The notes beneath the pieces were generated by a model. It did not search any database. It had not been told where the DNA came from and saw only the letters and a program-made list of their open reading frames with translations. 64,000 nt of DNA from Hexactinellida sp. DTS-2022 (lineage: Eukaryota > Porifera > Hexactinellida): contig JAPNXP010000014.1 in the NCBI GenBank assembly GCA_028753945.1, positions 1,612,001-1,676,000 of the forward strand, given 5' to 3'. Shown here piece by piece: positions 20,874 to 32,452 of the stretch. The position numbers and the translations under genes were made by a program. The number at the start of each line of letters is the position of its first letter. The stretch's first letter is position 1.

Positions 20874-21897
20874 TATACTCAACTTTTTACTGATACTCAA
20901 ATATAAAACTAGATCTTTCCGAATCTACTCAAGTTTTTCAAATAATTCCAAATCTACTCAAGTTTTTCAGAATAATTCCATTTCTGCTCAAGTTTTTTCA
21001 ATAAATTCCAAATCTACTCAACTTTTCAGTAAATTCACAGATCTACTCAAGTTTAGAAAGGCTATATTTAGTCTATCTTACATATATTAAATCACAATGT
21101 TTTTGTGTTTGTTTGTTTATGTGTTTGTTTGTTTGTGTGTTTGTTCAGAATTGATTGAGGAACTGGTAAAAGCTACAGGCCTAAAATTTGGCAGTGGGGT
21201 GGGGAATACTAGTATTGTATGTACAAACAAGTTCAATATCTAAAAAGATATTCAAATCTTCCATCACAAAAGGTGTCAAAACCTTTAGCCAATTAAATTC
21301 GAGGGTTGTTCCAGTATGGATTAGCAGCTTGCATTTCAATTAGTATAATCGAATGCTTTAGTGTCTGTCAAATGTTAAGTGTGCATTATGGAATACTGAG
21401 AAAGTAATCTAATTGATCGAGAGGAAGTTCAGGCATTTAATCAGTTATTTGTGTTCTGTCTGTCTAGCCATACATTTATAACATTCCATTGTGTTATTTG
21501 ATATCAAATTATTATCAATCAATACAATAACTTCTCCACATCCCAAAGTTAGGGGTCCACTGGTACAGTTTCTTAGTGATATTTAATTATATATTTGGAA
21601 TTGGTATATTATTATACACGGACAAGCTTATATATCTAGAAAATTATCTGTTCAAATTTGCATAAATATCCAAATTATTTAATCTGTCCTTATAGAAACC
21701 TGTAGCTAGGATGAACGGATATAAATAGACGGCTAGGGGCCACTCATCAAGAACGACATTTAATTTGAAAAGGAGATGCTTTAAATACAAGCGAGGGCCG
21801 TAGACCCGAGTACAAGTTGTAAGGACGCGCGTAGAGCAGACGAGCAGATTGTACTAATAAATATTTTTTGTGGTTGGGATTTCCATACTAGTTTCAG

Positions 21898-22210
21898 TAA
21901 TCCAATAAAACTTGAGTATATTCGGAATAATCAAATAAAACTTGAGTATATTTGGAATAATCCAATAAAACTTGACTATATTTGGAATAATCCGGTAAAA
22001 CTTGAGTATATTTGGAATAATCCGGTGAAACTTGAGTATATTCGGAATAATCCAATAAAACTTGAGTATATTCGGAATAATCCAATAAAACTTGAGTATA
22101 TTTGGAATAATCCAATAAAACTTGAGTATATTTGGAATAATCCGGTAAAACTTGAGTATATTTGGAATAATCCGGTGAAACTTGAGTATATTTGGAAAAA
22201 CTTGAGTATA
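21898..22210. repeat. Tandem array of a 30-bp unit, about ten copies
   Basis: The unit contains AATCCAATAAAACTTGAG followed by TATATTTGG or TATATTCGG and a final AATAA. Because 30 is a multiple of three and the unit lacks stops in some frames, both strands show long open frames (about 65-73 codons) that read as ten-residue peptide repeats. These are most likely by-products. Copy 2 has only about five units (41370-41530). Confidence 0.9.
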
Positions 22211-22642
22211 TTTACAAATTAGTTGAGTATTGTTGAGTATATTTGGAAATTTTTAAAAAACTTGAGTATTTTTGGAATTTTCCCATATAATATTTCTCTG
22301 GTTAGATTGAATAACCAGTAATTGCGGATTGACATTTTAATTAATTTATGTTGTTGTCTAATACGAGTTAGTAACGTAAGGTGAATGCACTATAAATATA
22401 TTCTTGTCTGTCATACTTACATTACTTACTTGATTGAAGTGTAATGTGTGAATAGTTCTAGTTCATGCAGTCTAATCAGATACATAGATTGAATATACTA
22501 GGTGATTATATCACGATGGTTCAAAAAATGCCTACAAGCAGAGTAACACAGTTCTAGTATTTTAATTGGGATTTATTCTAAACTTCATTAATTTAATCAT
22601 AAATCCAGTATTAATTAATTATAATTTATAATTATTTATAAT

Positions 22643-22734
22643 AATTCAACCAATCAAATCAGTAGCGAATTGTCGTGTAACGAATTGTCGTGTAACGAAT
22701 TGTCTGTAACGAATTGTCGTGTAACGAATTGCCG
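22643..22734. repeat. Right inverted array of CGACAATTCGTTACA units
   Basis: About five units, in the inverse sense of 10183-10321, with the same inner border AATTCAACCAATCAAAT. The outer border does not show an obvious duplication matching the left side. Confidence 0.85.
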
Positions 22735-23952
22735 TTAATATATTCTACCTAGAAGAACGAAGGTTAGGTAGTACACCAATTAATTACCACTTGGTCACCA
22801 GGTGTTCCCTCCATTAACTTTTGGCCGGCTGAGTTAATTAATGAGCTAATTTATGACCATCTTAAAAATTCAAATTCAATTTTTTCCATAAAATTATTAA
22901 TCCTAACAAACCAATGTGTGTATATCACATATTGGAAGTCCCGTTCAGAGTGTACTTCCACTGAGATCTTACGAAATGTCATGAATGCATGTTAAAAGGA
23001 ACTCCTAACATTTGGCCACCCAGTATACAATCAACCAACATGACTTAATATGTAACCTGCAGAAATGGGGGTTCCAAATTTAACTAGGTTCCCAAGCCCC
23101 CCCACTCCTAGGTTACTCTCAGGGGATTTTATAAAACCCTGGCTACACTATATTAGTAAATATATAACAGCAGCATTATAACAGCATAACAGCATAGCAA
23201 CAGCAATATAACAGCATTAGGGTGCAAAGTTTATTACATGTAACGCAGTTTAAAGTACGTATATCTCACTGGATTTTGTTCAACCAAAATATAGTAATAT
23301 CTAACTGTTCCTATTTATTCCTTACATACTAATATATAACATATAATATATATTTTCTGGCTCTTCCTTAAGCGAAGGTTCTTCTGAGATTTCGTCAGAA
23401 AGAAATCTGTGTCCAATCCGTCATATAAACACCACCCCATTGCAGTTTGGATATTAATTGTGAAATGAAGTGTGTTGGAATTGTAAATTGAGAAATATAT
23501 AGAAGTTGATGCCTACATTAAAGTGTGTGTTATGCAGGGCCGTAGCAATCAGATTTGAATTGGTCAGGTTTAAATTGTACTTGTAGACTTCGAGTTTGGT
23601 CATAGGGGAGCCAATACGCATAAACCCAACTACCAACTAGAGCCATTTGTTAGTGTATAGAACCAATGTATTATAACTTATTTTCGTGAATACCTGTCAA
23701 ATGAGTAATGAACAATACTCTGAAAATTTTAACGTATTAATTGGGTCCGACTACAGATATGATCGACATTTGAAAACAAATCAATCGCATTAGTTGACCT
23801 TTTGTTTATTTAAGTAGATTTTTACTAATGTCAACCCCTTCTTCGCCTTCCGGGTCAGACAGCAAGAAGTTTTAAGCACCAGCAAACCCAATTGACGAGC
23901 TTGTTTACTTGTGATTTGTGGTTGAGATTGCCAAATGCAATATATATATATA
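22735..23952. other. AT-rich stretch, no gene recognised
   Basis: A small CAGCATAACAGCATAG-type microsatellite lies near 23166-23220. A CAGGGCCGTAGCAATCAGA motif at 23536 looks like a solitary hAT end. Otherwise nothing can be supported. Confidence 0.45.
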
Positions 23953-24053
23953 CAGTCTACTCCGATTAACTGGGACACGTTTGTTCCAGGCCTCTTGTCC
24001 CAATTAAGGGGTTGTCCCGATTAACCGGTGTCCCAATTAAGCAGAGTATACTG
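23953..24053. mobile_element. 101-bp pogo-like MITE
   Basis: The ends are CAGTCTACTCCGATTAACTG and an inverted CAATTAAGCAGAGTATACTG, with TA on both sides (23951-23952 and 24054-24055). The interior consists of GTCCCAATTAA / GTCCCGATTAA repeats. Confidence 0.85.
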
Positions 24054-24059
24054 TAAGTA

Positions 24060-24423
24060 CCTTAGTATAGGAAATCAACGCTCCAAATCGCGTTAGTTTC
24101 TTTCACGATACATTCCTTTAGCGTTAATTTTCATCACCTTAATTTCCTGGGGCGTTAATTTCCATCATAATACTTCCAAATTCATACTACGTATTTAGCA
24201 AATTATACGATGAAACGAAATTTTCAATGTGCAACTGGGTTGAGAGGATGCCATGTCTCTCAAGTAGATTGGAAGCCTATTTTGGGACAATAATTAGTAT
24301 TTAATCAGGAGGTTAATAACCTTTAATATTTTTAATAAATTTATTCGCGTTAATATCATGTATAAAAAAATGTTTTGCTCCAAATAGCGTTAATTTCCTT
24401 CGGGTTGATCTTCTATATTAAGG
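24060..24423. mobile_element. TA-duplicating element with AAATTAACGCG-like subrepeats, copy 2
   Basis: The ends are CCTTAGTATAGGAAATCAAC and the inverted TATATTAAGG, flanked by TA. The subrepeats match the longer copy at 8214-9136 but are diverged. It abuts the 23953-24053 MITE. Confidence 0.75.
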
Positions 24424-24441
24424 TATGCTACATCTTAGCAC

Positions 24442-24564
24442 CAGCGACACTACCATTTATTACGTCGTGGTAAGGCAACAGGAAATCATGGGGGTGCCTG
24501 CACCCCCATGATTTTCAGCCGGGGGTGCCATGCACCCCCGGCACCCCCCAAGTTTACGCCACTG
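24442..24564. mobile_element. Small hAT MITE, 8-bp duplication CTTAGCAC
   Basis: CTTAGCAC is duplicated exactly at 24434-24441 and 24565-24572. The left end is CAGCGACAC and the right end TACGCCACTG. The inverted match is limited to the outer bases, so the element is degenerate. The centre holds GGGGGTGCCTGCACCCCC-like palindromes. Confidence 0.75.
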
Positions 24565-25126
24565 CTTAGCACCAACCTGACTGTCTCCTGCTATTGGCAA
24601 GTTATGTCGTTTTTGTTGACAAATTGCGTGTTAATTCCATAAAATCGATATTCAAACATGTAGATTATTGTTTTTTTACAAAAATCAAAATTTAATTAAA
24701 ATGTTTATGTTATAATATCGAGACCAACTAAAATTGGTAATAATAAATGTTGCTTAAAACTCTACACATTATATCAAAAACTAACAAAATTATCATTGTG
24801 TAACAAAGCCTCAAAGGTAACTTACTTTAAAGTCCAATTACTTGACGGGATACACATGTATTCAGAAAGCCAGCTTGGTTTTAATATTCTAAAATGAATA
24901 CATAAAATTACAGGAAATGCCTTTCTTTACTGTTTTAAGTGGAAATGAGCCTTACATTCCTGTTTTGCCGATTTATATAAACATCATAGCAGGAATTGCT
25001 TCAAAGTGAGATTTTGCAAAATCTGGGACATAATTTCCTCCACATATTTGACTAAAAAGATGTAAATCACACAATCAATAAACTAGAAAAAGACGAGATA
25101 ATAAAGGAGTGTAAAACAATTAGTAC

Positions 25127-25537
25127 TAGGGCTGAAACGAATATTCGAAATGTAACGAACGAACCTTTTTCTAAACGAACGAATATTCGAATATTCGTTC
25201 GTTTGGATGACTAAGCATTAAATCAATTTCTAGAGACAAAATACATTGGAAAATTGGTTTTTGATAATGTTACAATGGTATAATAATAGTTATAAAGTGT
25301 ATTATACACAAGTTAACTAATAATCAGCTAGTTTAAGTGGGAAATTATATTTACGATATCTCTAAGCTATACAAAAGTCTTGAAAGTCCAAAATTAGTCA
25401 ACGAATATCCGTTTCAATCTAATATTCGTCCAAACGAATATTCGTTTCGTAACGAATATTCGTTTGTAAACGAACGAATATTCGTTCAATCATTTCGAAC
25501 GAATATTCGAATATTCGGTATATTCGTTTCAGCCCTA
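25127..25537. mobile_element. hAT MITE rich in CGAATATTCG, 8-bp duplication ATTAGTAC
   Basis: The ends are TAGGGCTGAAACGAATATTC and the inverted GAATATACCG-side sequence closing with CGTTTCAGCCCTA. ATTAGTAC is duplicated exactly at 25119-25126 and 25538-25545. Many AACGAATATTCGTT units make it highly self-complementary. Confidence 0.92.
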
Positions 25538-25639
25538 ATTAGTACATACTATAAAGTAAAGTTATAAACTTACAGTATGCATTTTTGTATGTAGAACATA
25601 TACATACATCCAGCCTTACATCCGCCGCGTAAGGAAATA

Positions 25640-26110
25640 CCTTTCTCAAGATGTATGTGAGAGACACTTATCAACGCACTAGTTACATTTCGTCTCGACT
25701 ACTGCAACAGCCTTCTTTATGGTCATCCTCACAAACTCTTCACTCGTCTTCAGCGTGTACAGAACAGTGGCCAGTCTCATCTACCTTTCCCCTCGGTTCT
25801 CTCCATCATCTCCGCTCCTATAAGAATTTCACTGGCTGCCCTTCAATTATCGATGCATACTATATACGATCCTCTTGATCATCTTCAAAGCCATCCACTC
25901 TCTCGCTCCTTCCTACACCGAAGAACTCGTGAAGGTAAAGCAACATCCACATCGTGCACTCAGATCAGGTACATTTACATCTCTTGAACACCTCATCACC
26001 AAATCACCCAAGACACTGGGTGACAGATCTTTCTCCATTGCAGCTCCCACCGAATGGAATCGACTCCCCCCAAACATCCGAAACTTGTCGTCACTATATA
26101 TCAGGAATTA
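25640..26110 (+). pseudogene. 3' end of a non-LTR retrotransposon reverse transcriptase (CR1/Jockey-like)
   Basis: Read across frames, the sequence gives TFRLDYCNSLLYG and KLFTRLQRVQNS. After a frame change it gives the C-terminal signature FKAIHSLAPSYTEEL, HRALRS and GDRSFSIAAPTEWNRLPPNI. These blocks are typical of the extreme C-terminus of CR1/L2/Jockey-like reverse transcriptases. Only this tail is present and it is frameshifted around 25860. This is a 5'-truncated insertion, as is usual for target-primed retrotransposition. No poly(A) or satellite tail is obvious. Confidence 0.85.
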
Positions 26111-26769
26111 TCCAGGAGCGCGAGATGCTACTTTTGGAGCATGATTTTTGGAAAATTTGAAGTTAGGAGCGCGAAAATTTGGAATCCTTTGCTATTCCCA
26201 GGGTTGCCGTGGGTATGGGAATGGTAATCAGATTTTTCCCTGTGGGGATCCCCATATGGGAATTCCCATGGGATATTCGAATATGGTTTCATTAGGTCAT
26301 CGTTAATTTATATAGGCTTTACTATTGATACGAATCTGCTTTAGTAATTAAATTCGTTTTTATGTATACGTACATATATACATGAGTGTGAAGTTGGCAG
26401 CGAAATTGGACAAAAAATTGAGCACACTTTCACACGCCATAATTTTGTGTAAAGGGCACATAGAGAGGTGCCATTTGGAATATAACAATACCAGTCTAGG
26501 AGGTTTATGTCATTTTAATTTCATCTCAATCTGACACCTAAGTGACACAGGGTGACATTGCAAAAATTTGCAAATTTTCTGTTATTCTAACGACATTGCA
26601 GTTCGTATAGCTATTAGCCTCCCACACCCAAAGTATTGCATAACTATAGTTTTCCAACACAAAAAGTCATGTCTAATAATACAGGTACTCTAGATTACTG
26701 ATATAAATTACCATATAAGTGATAGCTTAATTCAAACCGATTTCTAAACTCTACTGTCTATATAAAAGT

Positions 26770-27514
26770 GAAAAGTATCTTATTCAATTGGATCAAATTC
26801 TTCTATGTAACTATCAGTCATCACATTCTCTACTGTATTGACTTTTGTCACTGGTTGAAAATGACTGAAATATAAACGCAAATACAACCTTCTCTCAGTT
26901 AAATCATGACATTTTGTTTGTCATTGAACCCATAGCCTGAAAATTTGTTCCAGCAACGATTTACATCTTTGAATATGAAAATATCCGTTTTAAGGAGTTG
27001 AACTGCTAAAAACAATTCTAACTCTGTCCCCCACGATCCTACTCGATTCTGCTCGATATTCAGTTTTCATATTGGTAACTAACAACTCTCTAATTTCTTT
27101 ATGATAATGATCTGAGCCAGTTACAACATAAGATAGAGAACTAAAGAGACAATTTCCATCGGGAGATACTCGCTTCTCCTTTGATGGAGCTAACTTTCGA
27201 ATCTCTAAACTTTTATCAAAAGCCTCATTCTCATAAATGACACCCAGAATATATGTAAACATAAATTCTTTACATTTTTGGCGTTGCCAATCAGAAGTAA
27301 CAGGAGAAAATTGTCCGTGATCATAAAAAATAACATCATGTACTATTAGATCGGAGATACTATCATCACTTTGCATATCATTGAGAAGATTTTCTGATAT
27401 TTTTGTATTCTTGAACTTTCTCCCTCTTCTTATTTTCTTTTTTTGCTCAGGTTTAGTGAGTTTATTTTGTTTCGTATTTATTTCACTAAACTTTGTTTCG
27501 TGGACAATTGGCAT
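26770..27514 (-). pseudogene. OTU-type cysteine protease-like protein, frameshifted
   Basis: The open part (26990-27514, 174 codons from an ATG) has a basic N-terminus with a KKKIRRGRKFK stretch. A helical region follows, then SPDGNCLFSSLSYVVTGSDH with HKEIRELLV after it, which is the D-G-N-C active-site loop and following helix of OTU proteases. The frame ends prematurely. In other frames downstream the expected C-terminal part can be read (IFIFKDVNRCWNKFSGYG, then YFSHFQPVTKVNTV), so there are at least two frameshifts. The His-containing end of the domain is not recognisable. In transposons, OTU domains are probably used to process proteins or evade host ubiquitin control. Here it is a relic. 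Confidence 0.65.
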
Positions 27515-27590
27515 TGTTTGAAATAACTTCGCTTTCTCTTGCGTAGTTATCCAAATTTCCTCGATTTGTGTTATCGCTTTTTATGTTTAA

Positions 27591-28369
27591 CCATGGCCTA
27601 CTTAATATACGGCCGTGATGTCACCGAGAAGGCCAAAAATAAAGAGAGAGGCCAGTTTATAAAAACTATTCCCCTTATTGTTATTATTTGGGTAGTATAT
27701 GAGGTAATCAACCATTGCGAGTCCAATAGAACCACTTTTGAGAATCTCAGATTTGTGGTTAAGCTGTTTAGGCGCCATTTAATGATGATACAACAAATAT
27801 ACAAAATATACAATTCGAGTCTAAAGAACTACGAGAAAATGAAGATAATTTGCTAATATAATTAGTTTACATTTTCCGAATATATAGTGTGTATGAATAT
27901 GTATAAACCAGCAATTATATACGTTTTATGGACGAAAATAGTAAGTTGTAATTCGGATACTACTTGTAATTTACCATGTGGTTGCTTTATAATTTTTAAA
28001 AAAATTATAATGTCGCCATTTTGTGATTTAGTAGCCTTTGGGGTATGAAATATATCCCAATTTAGTATTCTTATTATAAAATTATTAGAAAGTAGGAAGA
28101 AAATGAAATTTAAGATATTTGATTTTTTTTAATTTTATCATAAATTGTTTCCGTCACCATGAAATGGCGCCTAAACAGCTTAACCACAAATCTCAGATTC
28201 TCAAAAGTGGTTCAATTGGACTCGCAATGGTTGATTACCCCACCCCATATACAACCCAAATAATAACAATTGGAGGGATAGTATATCCTAGAATGGAATT
28301 TATAAACTGGCCTTCTATTTTTTTGGCCTTCTCGGTGACATACACGGCCGTATATTAAGTAGGCCATGG
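27591..28369. mobile_element. Foldback MITE with about 200-bp arms, duplication TTTAA
   Basis: The left arm starts CCATGGCCTACTTAATATAC and the right arm is its inverse ending AGTAGGCCATGG. TTTAA is present at 27586-27590 and 28370-28374. The arms (27591-about 27783 and about 28164-28369) are roughly 90 % alike. A TTTAA or TTAA duplication would suit a piggyBac-related or similar TTAA-targeting group, but the ends are not diagnostic. It separates the OTU-like frame from the transposase-like frame of its host element. Confidence 0.8.
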
Positions 28370-28379
28370 TTTAACTTGA

Positions 28380-29225
28380 TTCTCTTCAACACCTTGGTGC
28401 TAATTGGAAGATAAGCAAATTCGAATGCTTTAATTCTACCTGAAATTCCTTCATAAATTTTTTCTTATAAAGTCACCTGGCCTCAATTTTATTTCGTCTT
28501 TCAAAATATTATGTTTAACAATTTTCATCCAATTTTCCACAATAGAGTTCGTAAAGTGACATCTAACTTTCCAGGGAATAAAGTTGCACCAATAATCATT
28601 CCGGTCCATAAAGGTTATATGGGCATGTAATGTGTTACCAAATACTCAGGCAAATCCGGTAAAAAATATCTGCTGTTCACTTCCAAGGCGTAGTTTGGCG
28701 TCGAGTTTGCAAATCTTGTACGAAGGAATTACTTTTCTGTAGAATGGAATCAAAATGTCTTCCAAAGGGAGACTTATTTTTATATGTCATACTATCTCCT
28801 AATTCATTATATAATTCCTCATCAATTTCAGACAAATAATCCATTCCGAGTTCATAATTTTCATTATCATGAAATATTGCATTCTCATTTTTTTTAATGT
28901 ACTGCTCAACTTCAGGGTATCTCATTTGAGATAAACACAATATGCACAGGGATGTAAATAATTGGTCTACTTCTTCTAGAGTTGTACAACTTATAATCCG
29001 TGCCATTATAAACATCATCACTCGTTTAGTCTCTTTCGTCGGCCTTTTGGTTAATTTACGTTCAATCTTGTAGCTGAAACGGTTCATTATGTGTGCTGAA
29101 CATATATGAATCGTGGTTTTAATACTGTTGATACCAATTTCTTTCTTGTTAATTCTTTTCCAGCAAGCATCCAAGTATAAGTCTAGAGTTTGTGTATTAA
29201 AGCTGTTGGAAACACTGTGTAACAT
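28380..29225 (-). pseudogene. Transposase-like protein fragment, C-terminal half
   Basis: The open part is 28677-29225 (182 codons) with IHICSAHIMNRFSYKIERKL, a helix-rich region and an acidic stretch. Downstream on the minus strand, after stops, NSIVENWMKIVKHNILKD followed by KLRPGDFIRKN can be read. These blocks (a CSAHxMN segment and a VENWxxxVKxxIL...RPGDFIR segment) are familiar from large transposon-encoded proteins in invertebrate genomes, probably Mutator/NOF-type, but I cannot assign the family with certainty. At least one stop interrupts it. Confidence 0.5.
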
Positions 29226-29307
29226 AGCCCAGCTAAATCTACCTCAACATGTGTAATAATAGTATCTTTATTTAATACCTATTTACATTATAGAACCATT
29301 TACTTAT

Positions 29308-29760
29308 AGTAGGGCAGCTTAAGCCCATATTTTGGAAGGATGTGGACATCCCGGACCAAAGCACCAAATTTTTTCCACATCTAGACCATTGCTTGGGCAC
29401 TCGATTTTTGGTAGGATCCACTTCCGCCGGATACATTATGACCTCCATCATGCATTTTCAAAATGACCACTTTAATATTATTCGGACAAAAGTCCGCATT
29501 CACGAACTCATGTCAAATGACTTCGTATAAGGTTATTATATGCATAGTCGTTATCAGAACAGTGTCCGCTGTCGAAAGATGGGTCACTCGGTAGGGTTGC
29601 TGTCATTTCTGAGAATGGAATGTTCAACATTCCACCGTTGTCAAGGAAACTTTTTAATCTGAATATGGTCATGTGACCCCTCTAATTAACGGAAATTCCA
29701 TGCTGATTACGAATATCTCATTTCCAGATTGGAATAAATATCACTTGAAAAGTTATATTT
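29308..29760. repeat. Solitary copy of the long terminal repeat arm of the 57876-60402 element
   Basis: The sequence begins GTAGGGCAGCTTAAGCCCA and ends near CACTTGAAAAGTTATA. It is almost identical to 57876-58325 and to the inverse of 59950-60402. A frame of about 62 codons (CCGGACCAAAGCACC onward) is preserved in all three copies but has no recognisable domain. A solitary arm suggests internal deletion or recombination between arms. Confidence 0.85.
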
Positions 29761-31222
29761 ATAATAAAAACAACATAAATTAATTTTTTTTTTTGTACCA
29801 AACACTGCCGAAGGACCATAACTAACGTTTGTATATGGTTTTGAGCCACGTCCACGCGTATTTTCAGAGTTATTAGCTATTTTGTACAGCGTATCACGGG
29901 TTTCTCCACTTTGAACTATTATCAGTACTGTATTCCTCAACAATGGTAAGATTGGGGGTATCATAACTCTATCCTAGCAATCAATGACGAAAATAAACAA
30001 CAATTGATCAAAAAAAATTCGCAAAAAGTGAAAATCTAAACATTTATGGTCTATAATCTCATTCGAGGGTACGTTTTCTTGTCCATTTTCTATCTCAGGC
30101 ACCCGAGCAGCTAGCATCAACATATACGTCTCAAAATGCTCGCAATACACAACTTCCTATACGTGCATAATACATTTTGGGACCCTAACACCCTCCGTTT
30201 TCAAAATGATCCCTATATGGGCTGCAATGTGCCCAATTTTGATGACACAGCAAAATCTATATCAACGAAAGTATAAACTCTAGAGTTTAGCTCTAACATT
30301 CTATTCACATCAATATCCTACTACAAACTCATTGAAAGTACAAATGAGACTCATAATCAAATGGTCACACTTCTATAAATTTACATACCCATATATGGTG
30401 GTGTCATTTCAGAAATGAAACCATGAACTTTGAAATTAAATAATAAGCTAGAGCTTAGTTCCAACTTCCTAGTAACATCAATAATCCTTTTTAAGTTAGA
30501 TGGTATAGTTATCGAATACTACTTCGTAAATTTAATCGTGTGGGGATTCTTTGCGGCCTTTTTCTCAAAATAATATAAATGCCGGTGTTTGGTGACTAAT
30601 GTCACGGAGTTAGACGAAATCAAGATAGGTTAAGAGCTCGAAAAATTTCTACAAGTTCTAGACCACTAACATTTAGCTACGAGTGATTGAATAAGCAAAA
30701 AACACCATAATTCTACTAATAAGAGATAAACAATCTCAAAACTAAATAAATATTCAAATATCCCTACCTCAGACGTTGTCCCCCTTATATTCGTTGAAGA
30801 AATTTCGAAATCTCATTTTATTCGAAATAGCTCCGAAAGATATTGCTTTTATATAGTTGAATTGAGCTAGAGAACATTCTAGAACAATTCAGAAACTATA
30901 TAGAAGCTTGACACTATCTATGTTATATTGAATAGACGCACATAACTTTATATTAAAAGAATCCATACCTAGTCAAAACAATTCAATATGCACTTGAATG
31001 AATAAATTCTTGGCTATTTTTAAGCTGATCAACTTGTGTTATTACTTAGAAGTATTCAGAGAATCTATAGACATGTTCTACAGTGATTTATCAGTTTCCT
31101 ATAAGGGATACCGTTATTAACTTTGCGAAGGACCTCTTGGAATTTCAGGAAGTTCAGATTACCATGCTTTGCAAATTGCAACATCTAAACTACTAGATTG
31201 TTCAAATTGTTTGTAATGGATA
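29761..31222. other. Non-coding interior of the 7.8-kb element
   Basis: AT-rich with no convincing frame on either strand. Short runs such as TCAAAATGATCCCTATATGG do not match other parts of the window. Possibly decayed coding or regulatory DNA of the transposon. Confidence 0.4.
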
Positions 31223-32036
31223 CTACTCGCATAATAATGAACCAATTTTCCAGCAACTAATTTCCTTACTTGGCCAGACAATTTTCGCGAAAATGAGGCT
31301 GGAAAACATTTTCATTAATAAAAGTATTTTCTTTTGCAGGATTAGGAATATCGCTATCCGAAATTCATATCTTAAACAGTTCTTGAATTTACAAATAGCT
31401 TCACAACAAGAAATGAGCAATTTCCAATAGTAGATTTGTTAATACGATGGTAGACAAATTTAATTACGAAAAAAGGAGAAAAAACAGAAAAAGTTTGACT
31501 AAAAATGTTCGTCCATCCGGGTTTCAATTGTTTTCCATTAATTTTTGCCAATATAATATCCCATTCACTTTTATTCATTGAGAATTCAAAAGATTTTGGA
31601 CATTGAAATTTGCTCTCGTTGTTCCTTTCTGAAATTTTGCTTGTTTCAAATTGCATACGGGAGAAAACATTGCAAATTCTTTATCAAGGTAGGCGGACGA
31701 AATAGGTAAGGAGCTATGGTCTCTTTCCTCAGCATGAATATACGTAAAATTTGAATCGGTACTCCTTGTACTAAGACTCTCTAAATTGTCTAGAGCAATA
31801 CTTTGAGATTGTGAAATAAGAGATCTTCCAACTGGAGTGAGAAAAATATGTTGCTGGGAATTGTAGAAAACTAATACTAATTGGTAAATCTGAAGAGGTT
31901 TATCAGATTCATCGGACATCTGAAAGCTCAGAAATTTATGATGAATTTGTGTTTGGTTTTTACGCCATATGTTCATTATTTTTGCACGTTGACAAGCACG
32001 ATTTCTACCAAATATATATTTAGATAACTTACCCAA
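31223..32036 (-). pseudogene. Transposase-like protein fragment, N-terminal half
   Basis: Two overlapping frames (31575-32036 and 31223-31656) need a frameshift near 31600 to join. The first part contains QIYQLVLVFYNSQQHIFLTP and an acidic/Ser-rich linker. The second contains FEFSMNKSEWDIILAKINGK and FVIKFVYHRINKSTIGNCSF, a Cys-containing basic segment that resembles the DNA-binding region of large transposon proteins. It has no clear ATG start. I infer that it is the upstream part of the protein whose C-terminus is at 28380-29225. Confidence 0.4.
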
Positions 32037-32452
32037 AATTGTATTTGGGTAACGCCAATTCTGGTTCTCTTTTAGATATTTTTCAACTTCAGATCATTCG
32101 ATTTCCAAAGCAAACAATGCATTCACAATTAGATATTGCATATTCTTTCGAGAATTTCCATCAACTAGAAATCGTTAGCGAATAACAATTGGGTAGAAAT
32201 TAGTTAATATTGAACTTCAGAAATTACTTACCTTGTGTTAAACTTAAAGGTCCAGGGTTTATTTCAATATCACCACTTCGGAGTAACAAAGAAACATCGT
32301 GGAATAATAAAAAATGCGAAAATAAAGTGAAAATAATAACATGATTCGAGAATAAATAGTATGTTAGTTATATACGCTTATGATCACGTATATGATAAAG
32401 AAGCTCTATATGTAACTACAATGGTAATTGAAGTAATTTATTAATATACTGA

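Larger units (their letters stand above)
20320..22284. mobile_element. Foldback/Mutator-like element, copy 1, 10-bp duplication ATATAATATT
   Basis: The ends are GGGAAAATTCCAAAAATACT and the inverted TGGAATTTTCCC. ATATAATATT is duplicated exactly at 20310-20319 and 22285-22294. The left arm contains TCTACTCAAGTTTTTC units and the right arm an array of 30-bp units in the opposite sense. The interior (about 21060-21890) is unique AT-rich DNA shared closely with copy 2 at 40322-41606, without a recognisable protein. A 9-10-bp duplication and tandem-unit arms point to a Foldback/Mutator-type element moved in trans. Confidence 0.9.

Noticed and set aside
21898-22210. Protein with ten-residue repeats on either strand
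   Set aside because: The frame stays open only because the DNA unit is 30 bp long. Both strands and both element copies show it, and there is no start context or flanking coding sequence.
10183-22734. A Maverick/Polinton-type giant element
   Set aside because: No polymerase, packaging ATPase, protease or capsid-like frame is present. The region is explained by nested Class II transposons.
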